Shown here: in pieces, positions 1 to 9,370 of the stretch
Layout: every line of letters begins with the position of its first letter
Position numbering within the stretch: the first letter of the stretch is position 1
Source of the DNA: Ciceribacter ferrooxidans
Lineage (GTDB): Bacteria > Pseudomonadota > Alphaproteobacteria > Rhizobiales > Rhizobiaceae
Direction: 5' to 3'
DNA length: 64,000 nt
NCBI RefSeq assembly: GCF_004137355.1
Contig: NZ_SDVB01000238.1
Span: forward strand, 186,001 to 250,000
Program-made: the position numbers and the translations under genes
The notes under the pieces: generated by a model
Seen by the model: only the letters and a program-made list of their open reading frames with translations
Told to the model about the DNA's origin: nothing
Databases searched by the model: none

Positions 1-626
1 GCCAGGCGATGGGCCGCGTCGGGGAGGTGGCGATCCGCACCTGGCAGACCGCTGACAAGATGAAGCGCCAGCGCGGGCGGCTGCCGCAGGAGACCGGCGA
101 CAACGATAATGCCCGGGTGAAGCGCTATATCGCCAAATACACGATCAACCCGGCGATCGCCCACGGCGTCAGCCATGAGATCGGGTCCGTCGAGATCGGC
201 AAGCGGGCGGACCTCGTCCTCTGGAACCCGGCCTTCTTCGGCGTCAAGCCGGACATGGTGCTGATGGGCGGGACGATCGTCGCCGCACCGATGGGCGATC
301 CGAACGCCTCGATCCCGACGCCGCAGCCGGTGCATTACCGGCCGATGTTCGGCGCCTACGGCAAGGCGCGGACCAATTCCTCCGTCACCTTCGTCTCCCA
401 GGCCGCGCTCGATGCCGGGCTCGCAAAGAGGCTCGGCGTTGCCAAGCGACTCGTCGCCGTCAGGAATACCCGCGGGGGCATTTCCAAGGCGTCGATGATC
501 CACAACGACCTGACGCCGGAAATCGAGGTCGATCCGGAAACCTACGAGGTGCGCGCCGACGGCGAGCTCCTCACCTGCGAGCCGGCGACGAAGCTGCCGA
601 TGGCTCAGCGGTATTTCCTGTTCTGA
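1..626 (+). CDS. ureC: Urease subunit alpha, C-terminal part (5' truncated by window edge)
   Basis: Reading frame is open from base 3 and ends with TGA at 624-626, giving about 207 residues of the urease catalytic subunit. The first residues, QAMGRVGEV, match the segment just after the conserved catalytic aspartate of UreC, so that Asp and the nickel ligands are outside the window. The remainder contains typical C-terminal UreC blocks ([22 protein letters not shown], and the end PMAQRYFLF). The enzyme hydrolyses urea to ammonia and carbamate in the cytoplasm. Accessory genes ureE, ureF and ureG follow after an interposed peroxiredoxin gene. The identification is secure; the length cannot be judged. 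Confidence 0.97.
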   Translation, partial: QAMGRVGEVAIRTWQTADKMKRQRGRLPQETGDNDNARVKRYIAKYTINPAIAHGVSHEIGSVEIGKRADLVLWNPAFFGVKPDMVLMGGTIVAAPMGDPNASIPTPQPVHYRPMFGAYGKARTNSSVTFVSQAALDAGLAKRLGVAKRLVAVRNTRGGISKASMIHNDLTPEIEVDPETYEVRADGELLTCEPATKLPMAQRYFLF

Positions 627-826
627 CGATCGGCTGAACAGCCGCTGCGTGGCTGCGACGATGGTGGGCGCCTCAGCTATGCGCTCGCCGCAACCCAGCC
701 ATGCATCCGCCCTGCGACGATGTTTCATGCTGCGTTGCAACCAGTTTTACGCTAGTTCTAATTCGCAAGTTCGGCGCTCCGTCCCCGATGCGCCGGCGAC
801 CGTGTTTCCCATGCAAGGAGATTGCT

Positions 827-1366
827 ATGCTGATCGGCAAGAAAGTGCCCCACGTCACCTTCCGTACCCGCGTCCGTGACGAGTCCGTCGGCGGTCCGAA
901 CCCCTATCGTTGGCAGGACGTCACCTCGGACGACTACTTCAAGGGCAAGCGGGTCATCCTGTTCTCGCTGCCGGGCGCCTTCACCCCGACCTGCTCGACC
1001 TACCAGCTTCCCGACTTCGAGAAGATGTACAACGAGTTCAAGGCCGAAGGCATCGACGAGATCTACTGCATCTCGGTCAACGACGCCTTCGTCATGAACG
1101 CCTGGGGCAAGCAGCAGAACCTCGAGAACGTCAAGCTGATCCCCGACGGTTCCGGCGAGTTCACCCGCAAGATGGGCATGCTGGTCCGCAAGGACAATCT
1201 CGGTTTCGGCATGCGCTCCTGGCGCTATGCGGCGATCATCAACAACGGCTCGATCGAACAGTGGTTCGAGGAAGAAGGCTTCTCCGACAACTGCGAAAGC
1301 GATCCCTACGGCGTTTCCTCGCCGCAGAACATTCTCGCGAAGCTGCAGGAAAAGCAGGCGGCCTGA
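827..1366 (+). CDS. Peroxiredoxin (PRX5-like thioredoxin-fold peroxidase)
   Basis: A 179-aa cytoplasmic protein. The peroxidatic cysteine is Cys56 in the signature PGAFTPTCST, and the Prx5-type motif YQLPDFEKMYNEF follows it. Family members reduce hydrogen peroxide and alkyl hydroperoxides using glutathione/glutaredoxin or thioredoxin. The ATG at 827 is chosen because AAGGAG (815-820) precedes it by 6 bases; a frame extension upstream to 701 has no such signal. It sits between ureC and ureE, in the same direction, 200 bp after ureC and followed by a strong terminator, so it looks like a separate transcription unit placed within the urease operon. Confidence 0.92.
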   Translation: MLIGKKVPHVTFRTRVRDESVGGPNPYRWQDVTSDDYFKGKRVILFSLPGAFTPTCSTYQLPDFEKMYNEFKAEGIDEIYCISVNDAFVMNAWGKQQNLENVKLIPDGSGEFTRKMGMLVRKDNLGFGMRSWRYAAIINNGSIEQWFEEEGFSDNCESDPYGVSSPQNILAKLQEKQAA

Positions 1367-1390
1367 GGCTTTCGCGGCTCCTGGTTCCGA

Positions 1391-1421
1391 GGGCGTCGGC
1401 CGGCTGGCCGGCGCCCTTTTT
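1391..1421 (+). terminator. Rho-independent terminator after peroxiredoxin
   Basis: An 11-bp stem (1391-1401 with 1406-1416, one G-T wobble) with a CG-rich core is followed by five T at 1417-1421. It lies 25 bp after the peroxiredoxin stop codon and upstream of ureE, so ureEFG probably need their own promoter in 1422-1526. Confidence 0.8.
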
Positions 1422-1526
1422 GGTGTGTTTGGGAAGATGTGCTATCGTTAATTGTGATTACAACTTCAGTGTTGCGGTGCACGCTCAAATTCTGCATTTT
1501 TCCGGGATAGTCAGTTCGGATTAGCC

Positions 1527-1997
1527 ATGCAGCGTATCACGACCTATCTCTCGGCCGGCACATCGGCCGCTCTTCCCGTCGGCACGGTGGTGCTCGCCCA
1601 TGACGAGCGGCACCTGAGGCGGAAGCTCCTTCACCTCACCGACGGTGACATGGTCATGCTCGACCTCAAGGAACCGGTGGTCTTCGGCGACGGAGACCGG
1701 CTGGTCCTCGACAATGGCGACCAGGTGGAGATCCGGGCGGCGAAGGAACCACTCTACGAAATCGTTCCGCGCGACGCTCTGCACCTGGCGGAACTCGCCT
1801 GGCACCTCGGCAACCGCCACATGTCGGCGCAGATCGAGGCGGATCGCATCCTCATCCTGCGCGACCGGGTGATCCGGGAGATGATCGAACTGCTTGGGGC
1901 GCGGGTGGTCGAGATCGTCGAAGCCTTCCAGCCGATGCGAGGGGCCTATCACACCCATGGCGACAACAACGGCCACGTACACGGCGGCCGCGAATGA
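1527..1997 (+). CDS. ureE: Urease accessory protein UreE (nickel metallochaperone)
   Basis: A 156-aa protein, typical UreE length. The N-terminal half has the peptide-binding-like UreE domain ([18 protein letters not shown]). The C-terminal half has the metal-binding domain with the AWHLGNRH motif. The extreme C-terminus contains a short His-rich stretch ([14 protein letters not shown]) that would bind Ni(II). It delivers nickel to the UreD/F/G-apo-urease complex. ATG at 1527; ureF starts 6 bp after its stop codon, so the two are co-transcribed. Confidence 0.96.
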   Translation: MQRITTYLSAGTSAALPVGTVVLAHDERHLRRKLLHLTDGDMVMLDLKEPVVFGDGDRLVLDNGDQVEIRAAKEPLYEIVPRDALHLAELAWHLGNRHMSAQIEADRILILRDRVIREMIELLGARVVEIVEAFQPMRGAYHTHGDNNGHVHGGRE

Positions 1998-2003
1998 GCG
2001 GCC

Positions 2004-2675
2004 ATGCGTGAACGCCCGGCAGTCGAGGGCCTGTTGCGGCTGATGGCCTGGCTTTCGCCGGCTTTCCCGGTCGGCGGCTTTGCCTATTCCGGTGGCCTCG
2101 AAGCCGCGGTCCAGTCGGAACACGTGTCGTCGGCCGAGACGCTGAAGGACTGGCTCCTGACCCTGCTTCGAAACGGCAGCCTCCGAAACGACGCGGTGCT
2201 GCTTGCCGAGGCCCACCGCGCTGCGGCCGAGGATGAACGGCTGCGGGAGGTCGCCGAGCTCGCCACGGCTCTCGCCGGATCGGCCGAACGCCATCTCGAA
2301 ATCTCACGACAGGGCGGCGCCTTTCTTGCGGCCGCGAGCGCCTGGCCCGGCTCTGTTCCGGATGTGCTCGACGACGGAACGGCCTACAGCGTCGCGGTCG
2401 GCGCCGTCGCTGCCTCGAACGGTGTCGGCCTTGCCGAGACCGTCGCCGCCTTCCTCCACGCTGCGGTGTCGCAGCTCGTCTCGGCGGCGATCCGCCTCGG
2501 CGTCCTCGGGCAGAGCCAGGGTGTCGCGCTCCTCTCCTTCCTGGAAGAGGTCATCGCCGAGCAGGCGGAGAAGGCGGTCTCGTCGACGCTCGAGGATCTC
2601 GGCAGCGCGACGCTCGTCGCCGACCAGATGAGCCTCAGGCACGAGACCCAGCATTCGAGGCTGTTCCTCTCATGA
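2004..2675 (+). CDS. ureF: Urease accessory protein UreF
   Basis: A 223-aa, helix-rich UreF protein. It carries the family N-terminus ([24 protein letters not shown]) and conserved C-terminal segments ([11 protein letters not shown]). UreF couples GTP hydrolysis by UreG to nickel insertion and forms the UreD-F-G activation complex. It begins 6 bp after ureE and overlaps the next gene by 4 bp (ATGA at 2672-2675), indicating translational coupling. Confidence 0.95.
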   Translation: MRERPAVEGLLRLMAWLSPAFPVGGFAYSGGLEAAVQSEHVSSAETLKDWLLTLLRNGSLRNDAVLLAEAHRAAAEDERLREVAELATALAGSAERHLEISRQGGAFLAAASAWPGSVPDVLDDGTAYSVAVGAVAASNGVGLAETVAAFLHAAVSQLVSAAIRLGVLGQSQGVALLSFLEEVIAEQAEKAVSSTLEDLGSATLVADQMSLRHETQHSRLFLS

Positions 2676-3109
2676 CCGCGCTCGCCCTTCTCCTCGCCGT
2701 CCTGCTTCTCGCGATTGCGGCCCTTCATCTCGCCTGGGCAGCCGGTTCGAGCTTTCCGGCTGCGAGCGAGCGGGAACTTGTGCGGATGGTGGTCGGCTTC
2801 AAAGGGCAGGAGCATATGCCGCCGCCGGCGGCCGCCGTGCTGGTTGCCGCCGCGCTCGCCTTTTCCGCCTATGTTGGGCTTGCCCTTGCCTCCCTCTGCG
2901 CCTGGCCGCTTTGGGACTGGTCGCTTACATCCCTGGGCATGATCCTTGCGTTCGTCTTTCTCGCCCGCGGCGTTGCGGCCTATCTGCCGGCCTGGCGGGC
3001 GCGGGTTCCGCAGCAGCCTTTCGCGAGGCTCGACCGGCGCTATTATGGGCCGCTCTGCCTCGTGATCGGCGCGGGCTTCATACTTCTTGCAACGGGATAC
3101 ACGGCATGA
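2672..3109 (+). CDS. Small membrane protein, DUF3995-like, within the urease operon
   Basis: A 145-aa hydrophobic protein with about four predicted membrane helices: near residues 1-25, 50-72, 78-98 and 120-145. The sequence resembles the DUF3995 family, which has no assigned activity. It overlaps ureF by 4 bp at its start and ureG by 4 bp at its end, so it is an integral member of the urease accessory operon. A role in nickel or urea handling is only inferred from position; no metal-binding His/Asp motif like that of HupE/UreJ is evident. Confidence 0.8.
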   Translation: MTALALLLAVLLLAIAALHLAWAAGSSFPAASERELVRMVVGFKGQEHMPPPAAAVLVAAALAFSAYVGLALASLCAWPLWDWSLTSLGMILAFVFLARGVAAYLPAWRARVPQQPFARLDRRYYGPLCLVIGAGFILLATGYTA

Positions 3110-3717
3110 AATCGGCAAACGGACCCTTGCGCATCGGCATCGGCGGCCCGGTGGGCTCCGGCAAGACGGCGCTCACCGAAAAGCTCTGCAAGGCGCTGCG
3201 CGCCGACTATTCGGTCGCCGTCGTCACCAATGACATCTATACGCGCGAGGATGCCGATGCACTCGTGCGCATGCAGGCGCTCTCCTCCGACCGTGTGGTC
3301 GGCGTCGAGACCGGCGGCTGTCCGCACACGGCGATCCGCGAGGATGCGACGATCAACCTGCAGGCGATCGCCGACCTCAATCGTCGCTTTCCCGATCTCG
3401 ACGTCGTCTTCATCGAATCGGGTGGCGACAATCTGGCGGCGACATTCTCGCCCGATCTCGCCGACCTGACGATCTATGTGATCTCCGTCTGCCAGGGCGA
3501 GGAAATCCCGCGCAAGGGCGGGCCCGGCATTACCCGGTCGGACCTTCTGGTGATCAACAAGAAGGATCTCGCTCCTTACGTCGAGGTCGATCTCGACGTG
3601 ATGGATCGCGACGCACGCCGGATGCGCAACGCCAAACCCTACGTCTTCTCCGACATGAAGCGCGGCGCGGGTGTGGAGGATATCGTGCAGTTCATCAAGG
3701 AAACCGGCGGCCTCTGA
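3106..3717 (+). CDS. ureG: Urease accessory GTPase UreG
   Basis: A 203-aa SIMIBI-class GTPase. The P-loop is GGPVGSGKT (residues about 13-21). Other hallmarks are [13 protein letters not shown], the nickel-binding CPH motif in [26 protein letters not shown], and NKKDLAPYV for guanine specificity. It hydrolyses GTP to drive nickel transfer to urease. ATG at 3106 overlaps the preceding membrane protein gene by 4 bp; the longer upstream frame is rejected. It is the last gene of the ureEFG unit and converges on the Crp/Fnr gene 31 bp downstream. Confidence 0.97.
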   Translation: MKSANGPLRIGIGGPVGSGKTALTEKLCKALRADYSVAVVTNDIYTREDADALVRMQALSSDRVVGVETGGCPHTAIREDATINLQAIADLNRRFPDLDVVFIESGGDNLAATFSPDLADLTIYVISVCQGEEIPRKGGPGITRSDLLVINKKDLAPYVEVDLDVMDRDARRMRNAKPYVFSDMKRGAGVEDIVQFIKETGGL

Positions 3718-3748
3718 CCGCCGGCTGTCGTGTCCGGCAGGCCTCGGT

Positions 3749-4444
3749 TCAGATCTGTTTCAGCGCGCTGATATCGTTGATCTGGATGATGCGGCCGCGC
3801 ACCGTGACGCCGGCCCGGCGGAGCGACGAGAAGGCACGCGACAGCGCCTCGGGCGCCAGTCCGAGCTTGCCGGCGAGCAGGCTCTTCTGGAAAGGCAGGC
3901 GGATCGACGCGGAGCTGCCGTCCTGCGGGCAGTTGTCGAGCAGGTAATGGGCGACGCGCTGGGGTGCCGTCTGCAGCCGGTCGTTGGCGATGCAGTCCAT
4001 GCTGCTGCGCAGGTGCGCGGACAGGCACTGGATCACGGCTTTCGCCACGTCCTTTTCCTGCTCGGCGAGCTGGCGCACCTTCTGCAGTTCGAAACGCGCG
4101 ACCACGACGTTTTCCGCTGCCTGGGCGTTGTAGAGGTAGCGGTCGCCGCACGCGAGCAGGCATTCGGCGAAAGTGTCTCCCGGCCCGCAGATGCGGATGT
4201 CGGCCTCGCGGCCGTCTCTGTTCAGCCGGTAGAGCCGCACATAACCGGTGAGGACGCAGTAGAAGTATTCCGCCGCCTCGCCTTCCCGGAAGAGAATGTC
4301 GCGGGCCTCGAAGTTGGTGACGGTCGCAAGGTCGAGCATCCGCGCCATCGAGGCAGGGCCGAGGGATTCCATAAAGGAACTCTTCAGCAGTATGTTCTTG
4401 TCGCGTGTGTTCAGCTTCAATGTCTTGTTCACAGGTATCACCAT
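3749..4444 (-). CDS. Crp/Fnr-family transcription regulator (DNR/NnrR-like)
   Basis: About 231 aa from the ATG at 4444 (MVIPVNKTLKLN); the open frame extends upstream to 4546 but the extra residues are not family-like. It has an N-terminal cyclic-nucleotide-type beta-barrel (LFREGEAAEYFYCVLTGYV, GPGDTFAE), a long dimer helix, and a C-terminal winged HTH. The recognition helix PEALSRAF carries the E-x-x-S-R pattern of Fnr-type proteins that read TTGAT half-sites. There is no N-terminal cysteine cluster as in oxygen-sensing Fnr, so it resembles DNR/NnrR nitrogen-oxide or redox regulators. The effector is unknown. Confidence 0.85.
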   Translation of the reverse strand: MVIPVNKTLKLNTRDKNILLKSSFMESLGPASMARMLDLATVTNFEARDILFREGEAAEYFYCVLTGYVRLYRLNRDGREADIRICGPGDTFAECLLACGDRYLYNAQAAENVVVARFELQKVRQLAEQEKDVAKAVIQCLSAHLRSSMDCIANDRLQTAPQRVAHYLLDNCPQDGSSASIRLPFQKSLLAGKLGLAPEALSRAFSSLRRAGVTVRGRIIQINDISALKQI

Positions 4445-4787
4445 TCCTGCCGGCCTTGCGTGGCAGACGCAGGGCTCGTTGCCGGTTTCTGGGAGATGGT
4501 CATCGATCCGGCTTCGCTGGGAGTCGTTTCCGTCCGAGCAGTACACGCCGCCGGCGGTCCTCGGCCCGTGTTTCCCCGGCCGCTCCGAGCCGCCGTTCCA
4601 CTGCCACGGTCAACCCGCGGCGAAGGTCCGACCACGCCTCACTCCCAAAACCGGGAAACGACCTACGCTGCACTCATTCCCCAGTGCGAGGCAGGATAAG
4701 CAAGGGCGGGAAGTGACGATTTGATTTCGATCAATCGCCTCGCGCCCATTCGCGAAAAATCGACAGCCATGAGCCTGTATAACAACG
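4445..4787. other. Intergenic region with no convincing gene
   Basis: Between the Crp/Fnr regulator start and the efflux pump terminator. Open frames here lack family resemblance or a ribosome binding site. The notable element is an FNR-type palindrome at 4721-4734, about 277 bp upstream of the regulator start, leaving room for a long leader, a small RNA, or an unrecognised short gene. Confidence 0.5.
4721..4734. promoter_or_regulatory. FNR/FixK-type box TTGATTTCGATCAA
   Basis: A perfect match to the Fnr/DNR consensus TTGAT-N4-ATCAA. The nearest gene that could be controlled is the divergent Crp/Fnr regulator on the minus strand, whose HTH has the matching E-x-x-S-R signature, so autoregulation or control by another Fnr/FixK protein is plausible. 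The distance to its start codon (about 277 bp) is long. Confidence 0.65.
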
Positions 4788-4816
4788 AAAAAGAGCCGGT
4801 TTCCCGGCTCTTTCTC
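4788..4816 (-). terminator. Terminator of the RND efflux operon
   Basis: Hairpin AAAGAGCCGG / CCGGCTCTTT with a short loop. Read on the minus strand it ends in CTCTTTTTC, a T-rich tail, 23 bp after the efflux permease stop codon. Confidence 0.75.
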
Positions 4817-4838
4817 CGTTTGCGGTGTGTATGTCGAT

Positions 4839-7800
4839 TTACTCGGCGGCGAGCGGGCGAATCGGCACGAGCTTGTTCGAATCCGCCGGTACCGGGGTTC
4901 CTCCGGAGGCGCGCTTTTCGATGCTGGCCAGACGGTGCTCGATGGCAGCCAATGCCTCGTCGTTCCTGCGGGTGCGCTCGCTGAGCTCTTCGGCGCTGAG
5001 TGTCTCTTCCTCCTCTTCCTTCCGGCCGACCAAGCGGCCGAAGATCCAGCCGAGCAGGTGCGACAGGTCGTCCATGATCAGGAAGAAGGCCGGCACGACC
5101 AGCAGGCTGAGGGCGGTCGAGACGATGATGCCACCGATCACCGCGATCGCCATCGGCGCGCGGAAAGAGCCGCCTTCGCCGACGCCCATGGCGGACGGCA
5201 ACATGCCGGCAGACATGGCAATCGAGGTCATGATGATCGGCCGGGCGCGCTTGCGGCCGGCTTCCACCATCGCCTGGACGCGGCTCATTCCGCGGTTGCG
5301 CATCTCGATCGCGAAGTCCACGAGCAGGATGGCGTTCTTCGTGACGATACCCATCAGCATCAGGATGCCGATCAGTACCGGCATGGAGAGCGCGTTCTGG
5401 GTGATGATCAGCGCCACCGCCACGCCACCGATCGCGAGCGGCAGCGAAAACAGGATGGTGAAGGGCTGGAGCACGTCCTTGAAAAGCAGGATCAGCACGA
5501 CGAGAACCAGCATCAGGCCCATCAGCATCGCGTTGCCGAAGCTCGCGGTCATCTCGGCCTGGATCTTCGCATCGCCGCTTTCTGCCAGACGCACTGCCGG
5601 CGGCAACTTCGTCTCGTCGACGATGCGTTTGAACTCGGCGGTCGCGGTATCGAGCGCCGTTCCCTGCGGAACGTCGGAGCCGATTGCCACGACGCGACTG
5701 CGGGCATTGCGTTTGATCGAGCTCGGGCCCTCCGAGTAGTCGACGTCGGCGATGCTGTAGAGCGGCACGGTCTGGCCGGTTGCGGTCTGCACCTTCAGGG
5801 CCCGGATCGCGGCGAGGTCACGCCGGACATCGAGCGCCATCTGCACGCGGATCGGGATTTGCCGGTCGTCGAGCGAGATCTTGGTGAGCTGCGCATCGAT
5901 GTCGCCGATGGTGGCGACACGCACGGTCTGGGCGATCTGCTGCGGCGTGATGCCGAGGCGGGCGATCTCGTCCTTGTGCGGGCGGATCTGCAGTTCGGGC
6001 CGGGGCAGGGCACCCTCCGAGCTGACATTGGCGAGGATCGGCGAGGCACGCAGCCGCGATTCCAGGAGACGGACCGCGTCGTTCAGGTCCTGTTCGTTGG
6101 TGGAGAGGAAGTTAAACGTGAGTTCACGCTCGGCGCGGTCGTTCACCTTGGAAATGCGAACGTCGGGGATCGAACGGACCTTGGCGAAGACCTCCTTCTC
6201 GACCTCCCACTGCGGGCGGGTGCGGCCCTTCTCCTCGATTTTCGGCAGATAGGAGCCGATCAGGGGCAGCGAACCGAGTCCCTTGTTCACGAGAACCTTC
6301 ACCAGCGAATGGTCGATGTTCTGCAGGATGATGCGGACCGTTGCGCGGCGCAGCTCCAGGTCGCCCTTGGGCGAGGCGCCGCCGAGCACGAAGACGCTTT
6401 CGACACCCTCGAGATCGCGGACGGCCTCATAGACCTGGTCGCTGGCGGCGGAGGTCTCCTCGAGCGTCGCATTCGGCGGCAGTTCGACCGAGAGCACGAT
6501 GCGGGAGGAATCGTCCGGCGGCATGAAGCTGCCCGGCACCTGCGACAGCAGCGCCATGGAACCGACGAGGAAGAGGATCGCCGCGGCAAGCGTCGCGTAG
6601 CGCGAGTACCACTTGCTCGTCGTTCCGGTCACCAACCGGGTGTAGGTCTTCATCAAGCGGCTGTCGTTGTCGTGATGGTCCTCCATGCCGTCTTCCGCGC
6701 GCATCAGGTAGGCCGCCATCAACGGCGTGATGAAGCGGGCGACGAGAAGCGAGAACAGCACCGAGAAGGCAACCGTCAGGCCGAACTGGATGAAATACTG
6801 TCCGCCGATGCCGGGCATGAAAGATACCGGCACGAAGACGGCGATGATCGTGAAGCTCGTCGCGATGACGGCGAGGCCGATTTCGTCGGCGGCCTCGATC
6901 GCCGCCCGATAGGGCGTCTTGCCGAGCTTGATGTGGCGGGCGATGTTCTCGATCTCCACGATCGCGTCGTCGACCAGGATACCTGTCGCGAGCGTGAGTG
7001 CGAGGAAGCTCACGAGGTTCAGCGAGAAGCCCATGAGGTCCATCACCCAGAAGGTGGGTATGGCCGAGAGCGGCAGGGCAACCGCGGCAATCAGCGTCGC
7101 ACGCCAGTTGTGGAGGAACAGGAACACCACGATGACGGCGAGGATCGAACCTTCCATCAGCGTGTGGAGCGCCGCCTCGTAGTTGCCGTAGGTGAAGTAG
7201 ACGGAATCGTCGACCATCTCGATCTTGACGTCGGGATGAGCCTCCCGAACCTGATCGAGCTTCTTGGCGACCGTCTCGGCGACCGACACTTCGCTCGCTC
7301 CCTTGGCGCGGAAGACCGCAAAGGTGACGGACGGCGTGCCGTTGAAGCGCGAGAACGACTTCGGCTCCTCGTACGTGTCCTTGATCGTCCCGAGATCGGC
7401 GAGCTTGACGAAGCGTCCGTTGGGCAGCGCGATCGTCGTTTCCGCGAGACGCGCGACATCCTTGGCGTCGCCCAGTGTGCGGATCGTCTGTTCGTTGCCG
7501 GCGACCTGGCCGCGGCCGGAGCCGAGATCGAGGTTAGTGCCGCGAAGCTGGCCGTTCACGTCGGCCGCCGTGATGCCGTGGGCATCGAGGCGGTCGGCGT
7601 TCAGCGACACCAGGATTTCGCGATCGGAGCCGCCGTAACGGTCGATGCGGCCGATGCCGGGCTCGCCCTGCAGCGCGCGCTTGATCGTGTCGTCGACGAA
7701 CCAGGAGAGTTCCTCGAGCGTCATGTTGGGCGAAGAGACGGCGAAGGTCTGGATCGCCTGACCCTCGACGTCGACCTTGGAGACGATCGGTTCGTCGATG

Positions 7801-8165
7801 CCGGCCGGCAAGTCGCCGCGGATCTTGTCGATCGCGTCCTTGGTGTCCTGGACGGCCTCGTCTGTCGGTTTCTCGATGCGGAACACGACGACCGTCTGGG
7901 ACTGGCCGTCGGTCACCGTCGACTGGATCTCGTCGATGCCACTGATCGAGGCGACGGCGTCCTCGATCTCCTTGGTGACCTGCATTTCCAGTTCGGCGGG
8001 CGACGCGCCACTCTGGGTGATGGTAATCGCCACCACCGGCACGTCGATGTTCGGAAAGCGGGTGATCGGCAGCGTGTAGAACGACTGCAGGCCGACGACC
8101 ACCAGAAGGGCGAAGGCGAGCAGCGGCGCAATCGGATTGCGGATCGACCAGGCGGAGAAGTTCAT
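4839..8165 (-). CDS. RND efflux pump inner-membrane permease (HAE1/AcrB-like)
   Basis: A 1108-aa RND transporter of normal family length. It starts with the first membrane helix (SIRNPIAPLLAFALLVVVG) followed by the periplasmic porter segment. A second copy of the membrane/porter repeat begins near residue 520. The proton-relay aspartate pair is in TM4 (TGILVDDAIVEIEN), matched by TKNAILLVDFA in TM10. The C-terminus is an acidic cytoplasmic tail (EEEEETLSAEEL). It exports drugs or other amphiphiles by proton antiport with the adaptor encoded 14 bp upstream. No outer-membrane TolC gene is adjacent. Confidence 0.95.
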   Translation of the reverse strand: MNFSAWSIRNPIAPLLAFALLVVVGLQSFYTLPITRFPNIDVPVVAITITQSGASPAELEMQVTKEIEDAVASISGIDEIQSTVTDGQSQTVVVFRIEKPTDEAVQDTKDAIDKIRGDLPAGIDEPIVSKVDVEGQAIQTFAVSSPNMTLEELSWFVDDTIKRALQGEPGIGRIDRYGGSDREILVSLNADRLDAHGITAADVNGQLRGTNLDLGSGRGQVAGNEQTIRTLGDAKDVARLAETTIALPNGRFVKLADLGTIKDTYEEPKSFSRFNGTPSVTFAVFRAKGASEVSVAETVAKKLDQVREAHPDVKIEMVDDSVYFTYGNYEAALHTLMEGSILAVIVVFLFLHNWRATLIAAVALPLSAIPTFWVMDLMGFSLNLVSFLALTLATGILVDDAIVEIENIARHIKLGKTPYRAAIEAADEIGLAVIATSFTIIAVFVPVSFMPGIGGQYFIQFGLTVAFSVLFSLLVARFITPLMAAYLMRAEDGMEDHHDNDSRLMKTYTRLVTGTTSKWYSRYATLAAAILFLVGSMALLSQVPGSFMPPDDSSRIVLSVELPPNATLEETSAASDQVYEAVRDLEGVESVFVLGGASPKGDLELRRATVRIILQNIDHSLVKVLVNKGLGSLPLIGSYLPKIEEKGRTRPQWEVEKEVFAKVRSIPDVRISKVNDRAERELTFNFLSTNEQDLNDAVRLLESRLRASPILANVSSEGALPRPELQIRPHKDEIARLGITPQQIAQTVRVATIGDIDAQLTKISLDDRQIPIRVQMALDVRRDLAAIRALKVQTATGQTVPLYSIADVDYSEGPSSIKRNARSRVVAIGSDVPQGTALDTATAEFKRIVDETKLPPAVRLAESGDAKIQAEMTASFGNAMLMGLMLVLVVLILLFKDVLQPFTILFSLPLAIGGVAVALIITQNALSMPVLIGILMLMGIVTKNAILLVDFAIEMRNRGMSRVQAMVEAGRKRARPIIMTSIAMSAGMLPSAMGVGEGGSFRAPMAIAVIGGIIVSTALSLLVVPAFFLIMDDLSHLLGWIFGRLVGRKEEEEETLSAEELSERTRRNDEALAAIEHRLASIEKRASGGTPVPADSNKLVPIRPLAAE

Positions 8166-8179
8166 GGGTTAACCTCGGG

Positions 8180-9370
8180 TCAGTTCGACACGGCAGTCTG
8201 CTGTTCACGCACGGGATTGATGTGATCGCCGTCTCCGACGAAAGCACCGGCCTTGGCGACGACCTCGTCGCCTTCCTTCAGTCCGCTGACGACCTGCACG
8301 AAACCGTCGTCCTGGATGCCGATCTCAATCGCCGTCTGCTTGACGACGCCGCTCTCGACCTTGCGGGCGAAAGAGCCGCCGCGCTCGGTGGTCACCGAGG
8401 CGAGGGGAAGGGCAAGCGTGGTCGCCTCCTCGACGATGATGTCGGCCTTGGCGTACATGCCGGCGCGCGCGCCGGAATCGTCGTCGATTGCGATGTGCAC
8501 GGCGCCGAGGCGGGTCTGTTGGTCGACGACCGGGGCAATCAGCCGAACGGTGCCGGTGAGCGTGGAGCCGCCGCCGGCGACGGTGATATTGGCCTTCTGG
8601 CCGACCTTCATTTTCAGGATGTCGGTTTCCGAAACATCCGCGACCAACTCGATCTGGCCGTCACGGATGACGGTGAAGAGCGGTTGGCCGGCGCCGCTCG
8701 CAATCGCACCGATCTTGGCGGTACGTGAGGCGACGACACCCGCGGCCGGCGTCTTGATATCGGTACGGGCGAGCTTCAGGTCGATGTCGGCGATCTGGCT
8801 GTCGACGACCTTGATATCGGCTTCGGCAATCGCGATCGCCTGTTCGGTGCTGTTGACCTTGGCCTTGGCGCTGGTCGCGGCGGTTTCCGCCTGTTCGATT
8901 TGCGACGTCGAGACGGTGCCGGACTTGCCGAGCGTGGTCGCACGCTTGTACTGCCGTTCGGCTTCCGCAGCGTTCGCTTCCGCATCGGCCAACTGGGCCT
9001 TGTACTGGGCGAGCGCCGCCTCCGCCTTGGCCCTGGTCGCGACGAGCTGGCTCTTCTGCAGAAGCAGGCTGTCGTCGGAGAGACGGGCGAGCACGCCGTC
9101 TGCTTCCACCCGGTCGCCGATATCGGCTTCGAGCGAGCGGATCGACAGTCCCTCGACCTGCGGCTGGACGTAAATCTCCTCGACCGGCTTGATGGTGCCG
9201 GTCGCAACGACGCGATCGACGAGCTTCCGGACCTTCGCTTCGCTGACGACGATCGACGGGAGGATCTGCTCGGTCTTGGCTGCCGGTGCCTCCTCGGCGG
9301 TAGCGGTCAGCGGCGCGAGAACGGTGCTCAGTGCCAGCAGCACGGCCGTCGTGTTCAGGTATCGACTCAT
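8180..9370 (-). CDS. RND efflux periplasmic adaptor (membrane fusion protein)
   Basis: A 396-aa adaptor with a Sec signal peptide (residues 1-25, ending TATAEE) and no lipobox cysteine. A lipoyl/barrel-sandwich half is followed by an alanine/glutamate/lysine-rich helical hairpin (about residues 95-190), a second lipoyl half, a beta-barrel (VADVSETDILKMKVGQ), and the membrane-proximal domain. It bridges the permease to an outer-membrane channel. First gene of a two-gene operon; a 20-bp perfect palindrome lies 77 bp upstream. Confidence 0.93.
   Translation of the reverse strand: MSRYLNTTAVLLALSTVLAPLTATAEEAPAAKTEQILPSIVVSEAKVRKLVDRVVATGTIKPVEEIYVQPQVEGLSIRSLEADIGDRVEADGVLARLSDDSLLLQKSQLVATRAKAEAALAQYKAQLADAEANAAEAERQYKRATTLGKSGTVSTSQIEQAETAATSAKAKVNSTEQAIAIAEADIKVVDSQIADIDLKLARTDIKTPAAGVVASRTAKIGAIASGAGQPLFTVIRDGQIELVADVSETDILKMKVGQKANITVAGGGSTLTGTVRLIAPVVDQQTRLGAVHIAIDDDSGARAGMYAKADIIVEEATTLALPLASVTTERGGSFARKVESGVVKQTAIEIGIQDDGFVQVVSGLKEGDEVVAKAGAFVGDGDHINPVREQQTAVSN

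Noticed and set aside
4827-8225. A 1132-residue open frame on the plus strand opposite the RND permease
   Set aside because: It lies antisense to a clear RND permease with proton-relay residues, and its product is a low-complexity Arg/Asp/Gly/His-rich sequence typical of the complementary strand of GC-rich genes.
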